Source: RGIG4576 sp964613095 (GTDB lineage Bacteria > Bacteroidota > Bacteroidia > Bacteroidales > Muribaculaceae). From it: DNA of 10,520 bases. Positions 1 to 5,035 of this stretch are shown here, piece after piece (position 1 is the stretch's first letter; every line of letters begins with the position of its first letter). The position numbers and the translations under genes are program-made. Under the pieces are notes generated by a model, which was not told where the DNA came from, did no database searches, and saw nothing but the letters and a program-made list of their open reading frames with translations. The DNA is taken from NCBI GenBank assembly GCA_964613095.1, contig CAZTFX010000077.1, forward strand, positions 1-10,520, written 5' to 3'.

Positions 1-95
1 TATTTTCATTCACTTTGGCGAGATTTTTTTATCTCATGGGCATTTCATAATATTTGTTTAAATTCTAAATTAAATAAAGTTGTTTATCAATATAC

Positions 96-734
96 TTATT
101 TGTATTGTAGATAAGGAGATTGTTTAAATGCCTGATCGATTGCAGTTGTTAACTTACTTTCATCGGTTTTGGTAAATGAAGCTACATTCGTGATGTAATT
201 ATTCCATATTACAGTAGGATTTGTATTGGTTGTAGTAGGAGTAACCGATGTAATATCAATCATTTCACACAAGAGAGAACCACTTGTATAGCTGTAAATA
301 AATTGATAAGGATAATACCAATTGCCATTTAACCAAGGCCACCAGTAAGAAGGAGACCAATACCATGGATAGTCATACCACCAATTAGGACTATCTACAA
401 AGTAGTATGTGCTTTTTATATAAGAGATTTGTAAGCCATAAGTAGCTTCACTCTTGTCTGCAACTTTGGTATATCCTTTAGATTGCATTTGAGCAGTGTA
501 AGCATTAATAATGAAATCTCCTGTTACAGAATCAAGATAGGTTACCTTTTGGCTTTTATTACCTATAAGAAGAACACTATCGGGTACATAGAATGTATTG
601 CCTTTAGTGAAATTCGCATTTTTGTCATACTGAGTGTAAACTACGTAGTCATTTTGAACTTTGTCCAAATCCGGCTCTTTTTCACATGATGTAAATAGTA
701 ATGCCGTGAAAAGTAAGGGAATTAATTTTTTCAT
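96..734 (-). CDS. DUF4136-type lipoprotein with Trp/Tyr-rich segment
   Basis: Predicted 212-residue lipoprotein. An N-terminal signal peptide (KK, then a hydrophobic stretch) ends in the lipobox FTSC, with Cys17 as the likely lipidated residue, so the protein should sit in the outer or inner membrane facing the periplasm. The body (YTQYDKNANF, FYVPDSV, then a Gly-Tyr segment and a C-terminal helix) fits the DUF4136 family of Bacteroidetes lipoproteins, whose biochemical role is unknown. Residues 118-149 are remarkable: 8 Trp and 8 Tyr among 32 residues, with Pro, Asn and Ser between them. I start at the ATG at 734 rather than the ATG at 740 because MKK is the normal beginning of a signal peptide; the difference is two residues. 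It lies 62 bases downstream of umuC on the same strand, but its function does not suggest an operon. Family assignment is moderately sure; function is not known. Confidence 0.75.
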   Translation of the reverse strand: MKKLIPLLFTALLFTSCEKEPDLDKVQNDYVVYTQYDKNANFTKGNTFYVPDSVLLIGNKSQKVTYLDSVTGDFIINAYTAQMQSKGYTKVADKSEATYGLQISYIKSTYYFVDSPNWWYDYPWYWSPSYWWPWLNGNWYYPYQFIYSYTSGSLLCEMIDITSVTPTTTNTNPTVIWNNYITNVASFTKTDESKLTTAIDQAFKQSPYLQYK

Positions 735-796
735 ATACATAATAATTTAAGTTAGTAAATGTATTCTTGTTTATTCCCTTATATAACAATACCGGA

Positions 797-2113
797 TTAG
801 GAATGTTTAGTCTGAGGTGCTGTGAGGTGATAATATTTCTGTGTTAAAATAGGTAAAGTCATTCCTGAATAAAAACGAAGAGTTGTACTTTGGGAGGCAT
901 TATGTTCCTGTCGTGGAGACCACTTTTTCTCTGTTCCTTGAGCACCTAAAATAAGAGTTCCTTTACCACATCGGTTATTAATTTTGTCAAGTACGTTCAT
1001 CAGTCTTTTTTGTTTGTTCAAATCAATATTTTCAAAAATATTAAGTTGAATATCGGTAATTTTTACCAAATGACTCACAGTTACACCTGCCTTTCTATAT
1101 TTGTATCCATTACGAAATATACAGTTGAACGCTTTTAGGGCATGTTGGGTAAGATAAGCGGTGTCAAAAGATGGTGTTTCGAGTCTTATATTGCATGAGT
1201 TTGCATAGTATGGAAGATTTGTATTATGTATATCTCCTCTTATGTAAACGCTAATCATTGTGGCAGATGAGTTTTGAGCTCTTAATCGTTCAGCACAACT
1301 TGCCGTAAAATAAGCTATGGCTTCCCACAATGTTTTTTTGTCGTTAATTAGAGAACCAAATGATCGAGAAGACATTATAGATTTATTTTCTTCTGTTATT
1401 GCATTTACTTTTGTACAATCTTCACCATTTAATTCTCTTATAATTCGTTCTTCTGTAATGGAAAATTGACTCCTTATCCAAGATAGTGGAGCTTTGGCAA
1501 AATCATAAGCTGTGGATATATGGAAACTTTTTAATGTGTCTGAAAGTCTTCTACCTACACCCCAAACATCGCTGATAGGTATTTTGTGTAATGTAGACTC
1601 AATTTTACTATGTTGAGTTAAAAGAAATACATTATCATTTATGTGTTGAGACTTTTTGGCTATGTGTGAAGCAATTTTTGCAAGTGTTTTTGTTGGTGCT
1701 AAACCGATACTTACCGGTATTCCTGTATAACGCTTTACCTTTTTTGCAAGATTACAAATAAATTCATAATTTTTTGTATCATCATCATAAGGTGCTTTAA
1801 AAAAACACTCGTCAACTGAATAAATTTGAAGATTCTCAACTTCTTCCCCTAATAAAGACATAACTCGATCGGAAATATCACGATAGATGATGTGCCTGCA
1901 TGAAAGCATGATAACATTATCAGGATTGGTATATTCTTTGATTTTAAATGCCGGTAATCCCATAGGAATACCAAGAGATTTAGCCTCATTACTACGAGAA
2001 ATAACACACCCATCGTTGTTGGATAATACTACAACAGCCTTTTTTTCAAGCGATGGGTTAAATAGCCTTTCGCATGACACAAAAAAATTATTGCAGTCTA
2101 CCAGTCCATACAT
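797..2113 (-). CDS. umuC: UmuC, Y-family translesion DNA polymerase (Pol V catalytic subunit)
   Basis: 438-residue Y-family DNA polymerase, expected to copy across damaged template together with processed UmuD. The N-terminal catalytic core shows the first metal ligand Asp6 in GLVDCNNFF, with Phe10/Phe11 at the steric-gate position. The nucleotide-binding segment SNNDGCVISRSNEAK covers residues 31-45, and the second acidic pair Asp101-Glu102 lies in YSVDECFF. The palm, helix-hairpin-helix (DVWGVGRRL) and little-finger parts follow. Near the C-terminus QLNIF (356-360) resembles a beta-clamp-binding pentapeptide. The last ~50 residues (KKWSPRQEH onward) look like a divergent form of the C-terminal DUF4113 segment of UmuC proteins. 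Length is close to the family norm (~420). The ATG at 2113 lies 33 bases after the umuD stop, so the two are very likely one operon. No inactivating change is seen. Confidence 0.95.
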   Translation of the reverse strand: MYGLVDCNNFFVSCERLFNPSLEKKAVVVLSNNDGCVISRSNEAKSLGIPMGLPAFKIKEYTNPDNVIMLSCRHIIYRDISDRVMSLLGEEVENLQIYSVDECFFKAPYDDDTKNYEFICNLAKKVKRYTGIPVSIGLAPTKTLAKIASHIAKKSQHINDNVFLLTQHSKIESTLHKIPISDVWGVGRRLSDTLKSFHISTAYDFAKAPLSWIRSQFSITEERIIRELNGEDCTKVNAITEENKSIMSSRSFGSLINDKKTLWEAIAYFTASCAERLRAQNSSATMISVYIRGDIHNTNLPYYANSCNIRLETPSFDTAYLTQHALKAFNCIFRNGYKYRKAGVTVSHLVKITDIQLNIFENIDLNKQKRLMNVLDKINNRCGKGTLILGAQGTEKKWSPRQEHNASQSTTLRFYSGMTLPILTQKYYHLTAPQTKHS

Positions 2114-2146
2114 AAAATTACAATTAAAGAATTATTGCATTGATTC

Positions 2147-2581
2147 CTAATTTTTTAGAGTCTTTATTATATGTGTGACAATACCCCATACTTGAAAATT
2201 ACTTTCTTCGTGAACGTGTATCGGCGGATATTGTTTATTAGCCGGAATTAAGTATATACCATCTTCTTTTATCGAAAGACGTTTAACTGTAAATTCTCCA
2301 TCCATGAAACACACAGCTATGCTTTCTTCATGTGGGGTGAGTGCTTTATCTATAATTAACAAATCTCCGTCGTTAATACCACAATCAATCATTGAATCTC
2401 CTGAAACATGTGCGCAAAATGTGGATGATGGATTGTGGATAAGTTCACGATTCAAGTCTAGTGAATCGCTGTCACTATCTTGTGCCGGGCTGGGAAATCC
2501 AGCCGGAACTTTATTGCCCATGAGAGAAATATTTATTTCTTCATTTGGCTCAAGTCCGAATATGTTAATTTTTTCTTCCAT
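2147..2581 (-). CDS. umuD: UmuD, self-cleaving Pol V accessory subunit (S24/LexA family)
   Basis: 144-residue S24-family peptidase, the partner of UmuC. In the family, RecA-stimulated self-cleavage converts it to the active form. The cleavage site appears as Ala27-Gly28 in VPAGFPSPA. The catalytic dyad is Ser63 (SGDSM) and Lys100 (FTVKRL), 37 residues apart as in E. coli UmuD (Ser60, Lys97). There is no DNA-binding domain, which separates it from LexA. I use the ATG at 2581. A TTG at 2596 would add five residues, but it lies inside the predicted -7 promoter box, so it is unlikely to be translated. The resulting 5' leader would be only a few bases long. It is the first gene of umuDC. SOS-type induction is expected from the family, but I cannot identify a LexA box here. 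Confidence 0.93.
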   Translation of the reverse strand: MEEKINIFGLEPNEEINISLMGNKVPAGFPSPAQDSDSDSLDLNRELIHNPSSTFCAHVSGDSMIDCGINDGDLLIIDKALTPHEESIAVCFMDGEFTVKRLSIKEDGIYLIPANKQYPPIHVHEESNFQVWGIVTHIIKTLKN

Positions 2582-2726
2582 AATAACTAAATGCAAATAT
2601 ACGAATTAATTTTCTAGCAGGGTCGAATGCAAGAAAATCAATATACCAACTTTTTTCGGTGTGTAGTTTGGGATAGGTAAAATCTAATACCTCTTTAATC
2701 GAAATTCGTTTTTTTACTACAGGCAT
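2565..2726 (-). pseudogene. N-terminal remnant of a tyrosine-recombinase integrase
   Basis: A 53-residue open frame from the ATG at 2726. The order of its features (VVKKRISIKEVLDF, YPKLHTEKSWYIDF, AFDPARKLIR) resembles the extreme N-terminus of Bacteroidales phage-type integrases. There a basic start is followed by a YPxLHTGKxWYxxFxxFDP-like arm-binding region and then the SAM-like and catalytic domains. Here the frame stops after 53 residues, and no SAM-like or catalytic domain (R..H-R-H-Y) follows. The family resemblance fades after DPARKLIR, where the sequence becomes the umuD promoter and umuD start; the last 17 bases overlap umuD. A TTG start at 2747 would add seven residues. This is most simply a truncated integrase next to a tRNA gene. 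It could instead be a small free-standing protein. The assignment rests on remembered family patterns. Confidence 0.6.
2594..2601 (-). promoter_or_regulatory. -7 promoter element upstream of umuD
   Basis: The minus strand reads TATATTTG, an exact match to the Bacteroidetes -7 consensus TAnnTTTG, ending 12 bases before the umuD ATG. No TTG lies at the expected 19-20 base distance upstream, so the -33 half is weak, as might suit an inducible gene. The box lies inside the integrase-like fragment. Confidence 0.55.
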
Positions 2727-2902
2727 TTTTTTACATTTTTTACCCAACTTTCAGTCGTGCGAAAAATGCAATCTAATTCCGAGTTTAATTATTAGAGTCT
2801 CTAATGTGGGCTTATTGGTTAAAAATAGTACATGAAAACGCTATAATTGATTGAATTTCTTATATTTACATTATTTGCGTTAGAAATGGATAAAAGGTGT
2901 GG

Positions 2903-2935
2903 TAAAAATAAAAAGGAAACATTTCTGTTTCCTTT
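2903..2935 (-). terminator. Intrinsic terminator of the tRNA-Met gene
   Basis: On the minus strand AAAGGAAAC, a six-base loop AGAAAT and GTTTCCTTT form a perfect 9-bp stem, followed by TTATTTTTA. It begins about 11 bases after the tRNA 3' end and has the right orientation to end tRNA transcription. Confidence 0.8.
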
Positions 2936-2945
2936 CTTTAACGAG

Positions 2946-3019
2946 TAGCGGGAACGAGAATTGAACTCGTGACCTCCGGGTTATGAATCCGACGCTCTAA
3001 CCAACTGAGCTATCCCGCC
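2946..3019 (-). tRNA. tRNA-Met (anticodon CAT)
   Basis: 74-base tRNA cloverleaf on the minus strand. The acceptor stem is GGCGGGA paired with TCCCGCT (one G.T at the end). The D arm is GCTC/GAGC, the anticodon loop TTCATAA carries anticodon CAT, and the T arm is ACGAG-TTCAATT-CTCGT, followed by discriminator A. CCA is not encoded (CT follows). The anticodon stem TCGGA/CCCGG has a T.G pair at the top and an A.C mispair beside the loop. The acceptor stem starts with a G1.U72 pair and the anticodon stem lacks three G-C pairs next to the loop, so elongator Met is the first choice. A CAT tRNA-Ile modified to lysidine is the alternative that cannot be excluded by eye. Confidence 0.93.
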
Positions 3020-3036
3020 ATTACCGTTTGCGAGTG

Positions 3037-3067
3037 CAAAGGTAAGAAACTTTTTTTATTCTTGCAA
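3037..3067 (-). promoter_or_regulatory. Promoter of the tRNA-Met gene
   Basis: The minus strand shows TTG (3065-3067), a 20-base spacer and TACCTTTG (3037-3044), matching the Bacteroidetes -33/-7 pattern. The -7 box ends 17 bases before the mature tRNA 5' end, giving a short leader of about 10 bases. Confidence 0.75.
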
Positions 3068-3152
3068 CTTAAAATGGTTAAAAACAAAAGTTTTTTAATT
3101 TAATAGAATGTTATTATAATTACTTCGGTGGCATAATGCATTGAAAATCTTA

Positions 3153-3178
3153 ATTGTATAATATGTTATATATACAAT
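3153..3178. repeat. AT-rich inverted repeat upstream of the rubredoxin promoter
   Basis: ATTGTATA (3153-3160) and TATACAAT (3171-3178) are perfect inverted copies separated by 10 bases. They lie about 25 bases upstream of the -33 element of the rubredoxin promoter. This could be a binding site for a dimeric regulator. In such AT-rich DNA chance is also possible. Confidence 0.35.
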
Positions 3179-3202
3179 CTATGAAGTGATTGTTTTAGTC
3201 TG

Positions 3203-3233
3203 TTGTGCATATAATGTGACATGGTTACTTTTG
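3203..3233 (+). promoter_or_regulatory. Promoter of the first rubredoxin gene
   Basis: TTG (3203-3205), a 20-base spacer and TACTTTTG (3226-3233) match the Bacteroidetes promoter pattern, with the same spacing as the divergent tRNA promoter in this window. Transcription should start near 3240, leaving a leader of about 35 bases before the ATG at 3274. The -7 box runs directly into TGTAACAAAT, a motif that recurs upstream of the sigma-factor gene. Confidence 0.7.
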
Positions 3234-3273
3234 TAACAAATAAAAAAACATATAATAATAAAAGATGTTGATT

Positions 3274-3438
3274 ATGAAGAAGTATATTTGTGTTCCTTGT
3301 GGTTGGGTATATGACCCTGAGGTTGGTGATCCTGATGGAGGTATAGCTCCGGGTACAGTATTTGAAGATATTCCGGATGATTGGACTTGTCCTTTGTGCG
3401 GTGTAACTAAAGATGATTTTGAGGTTTATGAAGATTGA
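3274..3438 (+). CDS. Rubredoxin (first of a tandem pair)
   Basis: A 54-residue rubredoxin, a cytoplasmic one-iron electron carrier. The four iron ligands are Cys6 and Cys9 (CVPCG) and Cys39 and Cys42 (CPLCG). The typical core lies between them: a YDP motif, GDPDGGIAPGT, FEDIPDDW. Residue 11 is Trp where many rubredoxins have Tyr. The length is normal for the family. There is no clear Shine-Dalgarno sequence, as is usual for Bacteroidetes. Rubredoxins pass electrons to partners such as rubrerythrin, superoxide reductase or flavodiiron proteins in oxygen and peroxide defence of anaerobes; no such partner is in this window. It is followed by a hairpin with a T run at 3460-3500 and then by a close paralogue. 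Confidence 0.96.
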   Translation: MKKYICVPCGWVYDPEVGDPDGGIAPGTVFEDIPDDWTCPLCGVTKDDFEVYED

Positions 3439-3459
3439 TTTCATGATTCATAATACATT

Positions 3460-3500
3460 AATAAGCGGGTGATTATCTTTTGCTCGTTTATTATTTTTTT
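3460..3500 (+). terminator. Hairpin with T run between the two rubredoxin genes
   Basis: AATAAGCGGGT (3460-3470) can pair with GCTCGTTTATT (3482-3492) over 11 positions, three of them G.U. The loop is 11 bases, and the stem is followed by ATTTTTTT. It begins 21 bases after the first rubredoxin stop. It should end or attenuate transcription before the second rubredoxin gene. Confidence 0.6.
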
Positions 3501-3565
3501 ATGTAGTGTGAAATTTTAGAATACTTTTTTGTTTTATAGATGTATTAATATGAAAATGATATTAT

Positions 3566-3733
3566 ATGAAAAAGTATGTTTGTATTCCTTGTGGTTGGGT
3601 ATATGACCCTGAATTGGGTGACCCTGATGGTGGAATAGCTCCCGGAACATCGTTTGAAGATGTTCCCGAAGATTGGGTTTGTCCACTATGTGGAGCCGGA
3701 AAAGAAGATTTTGAACCGGAGGATGAAAACTAA
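3566..3733 (+). CDS. Rubredoxin (second of a tandem pair)
   Basis: A 55-residue rubredoxin with iron ligands Cys6, Cys9 (CIPCG), Cys39 and Cys42 (CPLCG). By direct comparison it is identical to the upstream copy at 40 of 54 aligned residues, and a 26-base stretch around codons 8-16 (CCTTGTGGTTGGGTATATGA onward) is unchanged in both. This points to tandem duplication, possibly with gene conversion. The C-terminal tail differs most and is more acidic (EPEDEN). Two earlier ATGs (3550, 3556) are out of frame, so 3566 is the start. I see no good -33/-7 promoter just upstream; TACTTTTTTG is a poor match. Its expression may therefore depend on read-through from the first copy. Rubredoxin identity is firm; why two copies are kept is unknown. 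Confidence 0.95.
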   Translation: MKKYVCIPCGWVYDPELGDPDGGIAPGTSFEDVPEDWVCPLCGAGKEDFEPEDEN

Positions 3734-3802
3734 TGTGAGTTCTCAACGAATAAAAGGTGTATAGTCAAGAGATTTTACGAATTAGTTTATGGCTTCTGAG
3801 AA

Positions 3803-3839
3803 TAGAGTGGGTGTCGAAAAAACTTCGACACCTTCTCTA
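3803..3839. terminator. Long hairpin downstream of the rubredoxin pair
   Basis: GGTGTCGAA (3810-3818), the loop AAAAC and TTCGACACC (3824-3832) make a perfect 9-bp stem. Beyond a G.T pair and one mismatch it continues with five more pairs (TAGAG/CTCTA). No run of T follows on either strand. It may therefore act as an RNA 3'-end stabiliser or a non-classical terminator for the second rubredoxin transcript, about 70 bases past its stop codon. Confidence 0.5.
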
Positions 3840-4133
3840 AATATTACCGTGTATGTTTATTGAGACGGAGATGAATCATATTATTCATACCGGACTTGGG
3901 GACCGACCAGGTGGTGTTACTTGTAAAAAAGGTGAGTAGAGTGGGAGAAAGGCAAAAAGTGGAAGAGTGGGGCGTTGAGTTGATTGACTGATATTGTTTG
4001 GATCTTTGTTTCTAATATGTTACAAAAAATCTTTAATTGGGAATATGGTAAATAAAATTATTTAAATTTATTCCAAATTGTAATAATTAAATATTTGTAT
4101 ATAAAATAATAAAGTATGTAAATCTTTGTGTTG

Positions 4134-4181
4134 TGTAACTTAAATGTAACAAATATGAAGTAAAATGTGTATATTTGTAAC
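4134..4181 (+). repeat. Three TGTAAC repeats upstream of the ECF sigma gene
   Basis: TGTAAC occurs at 4134-4139, 4145-4150 and 4176-4181, and an inverted copy GTTACA lies at 4019-4024. The first two begin 11 bases apart, about one helical turn. The third overlaps the -7 promoter box. This spacing fits an operator, possibly for autoregulation, but that is inference. Confidence 0.4.
4170..4177 (+). promoter_or_regulatory. -7 promoter element of the ECF sigma gene
   Basis: TATATTTG is an exact match to TAnnTTTG, giving a leader of about 45 bases before the ATG. No TTG lies at the normal -33 spacing, so the promoter may need an activator or another sigma factor. Confidence 0.55.
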
Positions 4182-4214
4182 AGAATTTAAAAATATAATC
4201 AATAACTAAAATAA

Positions 4215-4224
4215 ATAGGAGGTA
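4215..4224 (+). promoter_or_regulatory. Strong Shine-Dalgarno sequence of the ECF sigma gene
   Basis: ATAGGAGGTAATTATGG places AGGAGGT 5 bases before the ATG at 4228. A near-perfect Shine-Dalgarno is unusual in Bacteroidetes, and only a few other starts in this window have anything similar. It confirms the chosen start. Confidence 0.8.
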
Positions 4225-4227
4225 ATT

Positions 4228-4731
4228 ATGGATTCTGTTACTTTTGAAAAAGAATTATTATCAGTAAGACCAAATTTGTTTAGCTATGCGTGTCAATTGA
4301 CTCTATGTGAAGAAGACGCTGAGGATTTAGTCCAAGAAACAATGTACAAAATATTGAAGAATGCCAAAATGTTCGTTACAGAGAATAATTTTAAGGGATG
4401 GGCATTTACAATATTGAAAAATATATTTATAAATGATTACAGAAAGAATGCAAAACGTAAACAAACCAATGACGTTACACCTAATGATTATTTTTTGAAT
4501 CTTAGTACCCTTTATACACAAGAAACACCCGATGCAGTAATGTCGGAAAAAGAAATAATGAAAGTTGTGAATTTGTTACCTGATGAATTGAGAATACCGT
4601 TTAATTATTATTTGCAAGGCTATCCTTATCAAGAAATTGCCGAAAAAGTGGGTATTCCATTAGGTACAGTTAAAAGTCGCATTTTCTTTGCACGCAAGAA
4701 AATGCAAAAACATTTAAAGGATTTCAGATGA
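4228..4731 (+). CDS. ECF-type RNA polymerase sigma factor
   Basis: 167-residue group 4 (ECF) sigma factor that would direct RNA polymerase to a dedicated promoter set. Region 2 spans about residues 8-75, with the core-binding helix DAEDLVQET (30-38) and the -10-recognition part containing the GWAF-x-ILKN motif (57-65). A short linker follows. Region 4 spans about residues 108-163 with the helix-turn-helix YQEIAEKVGIPLGTVKSR. The length is normal. No anti-sigma gene (FecR-type or zinc-binding) is next to it: downstream lies a convergent minus-strand gene. Control must therefore be transcriptional, by a distant anti-sigma factor, or post-translational. The TGTAAC repeats and the strong ribosome-binding site suggest rapid, regulated synthesis. 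The regulon cannot be named from this window; the TGTAAC motif shared with the rubredoxin promoter is a possible hint. Confidence 0.93.
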   Translation: MDSVTFEKELLSVRPNLFSYACQLTLCEEDAEDLVQETMYKILKNAKMFVTENNFKGWAFTILKNIFINDYRKNAKRKQTNDVTPNDYFLNLSTLYTQETPDAVMSEKEIMKVVNLLPDELRIPFNYYLQGYPYQEIAEKVGIPLGTVKSRIFFARKKMQKHLKDFR

Positions 4732-4786
4732 TATTTAGAGAACTTCCATAAACCATAACAAAGTAATTTATAGAAGCTCCCTCCGG

Positions 4787-5035
4787 TTATTTATCGGTTG
4801 ATTCCTGACGATTTGATTCACTGTTGTTAAATTCTTTTTCTCGTTTCTGTTGCAGTTTCTCACGCTTTTTTAGCATGAAATGCAACAGAACGATAATAAG
4901 AAGCGTTGCACCAATCACACCGAAATAGAAAGTGTAGTCGCCTGCAAGAAAATGAGAACGACCTATGTATGCCATGCCTGCAAGGTAAATGAATAGTGCA
5001 ATCGGTATTATTGTGGATTTTTTATAACGTTTCAT
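4787..5035 (-). CDS. Small two-helix membrane protein of unknown function
   Basis: 82 residues. A short basic N-terminus (MKRYKK) leads into a hydrophobic helix at about residues 8-24 and a second at about 35-55. A highly charged tail (KKREKLQQKREKEF, then Ser/Asn/Glu-rich) follows and should lie in the cytoplasm with the N-terminus. No catalytic motif is visible. The start overlaps the last 14 bases of the upstream 3'-5' exonuclease gene, so the two are almost surely co-transcribed and probably translationally coupled. This looks like one of the conserved small membrane proteins common in Bacteroidales genomes. Reality of the gene is well supported by the overlap and the clear membrane topology; its role is unknown. 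Confidence 0.75.
   Translation of the reverse strand: MKRYKKSTIIPIALFIYLAGMAYIGRSHFLAGDYTFYFGVIGATLLIIVLLHFMLKKREKLQQKREKEFNNSESNRQESTDK

Larger units (their letters stand above)
3734..4227. other. 494-base stretch without a convincing gene
   Basis: The stretch lies between the second rubredoxin and the sigma factor. It holds the strong hairpin at 3803-3839, and then an imperfect palindrome ATGAATCATATTATTCAT at 3871-3888. A G-rich, low-T patch on the plus strand follows at about 3890-3985 (for example GGACTTGGGGACCGACCAGG). The rest is a very AT-rich segment with several TGTAAC motifs leading to the sigma-factor promoter. The longest suggestive frame in the G-rich part is 22 codons (3871-3939, preceded by GGAG). 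The base composition shift could mark a structured non-coding RNA or a long regulatory leader, but no known RNA family is recognised. Confidence 0.4.

Noticed and set aside
20..35. GAGAT/ATCTC hairpin with T-rich loop as a terminator for the DUF4136 gene
   Set aside because: Only five base pairs and no T run after the stem in the direction of that gene; too weak to call.
2304..2609. 101-codon plus-strand open frame
   Set aside because: Opposite umuD, which has an intact cleavage site and catalytic Ser-Lys pair; no independent support.
3166..3444. 92-codon open frame on the minus strand
   Set aside because: It is antisense to the first rubredoxin gene, which has an unmistakable four-cysteine iron site; the minus frame has no family features.
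3534..3746. 70-codon open frame on the minus strand
   Set aside because: Antisense to the second rubredoxin gene; its composition is a mirror of that gene.
4732..4786. Terminator between the convergent sigma factor and small membrane protein genes
   Set aside because: I looked for a stem with a T run in this 55-base gap and found none.
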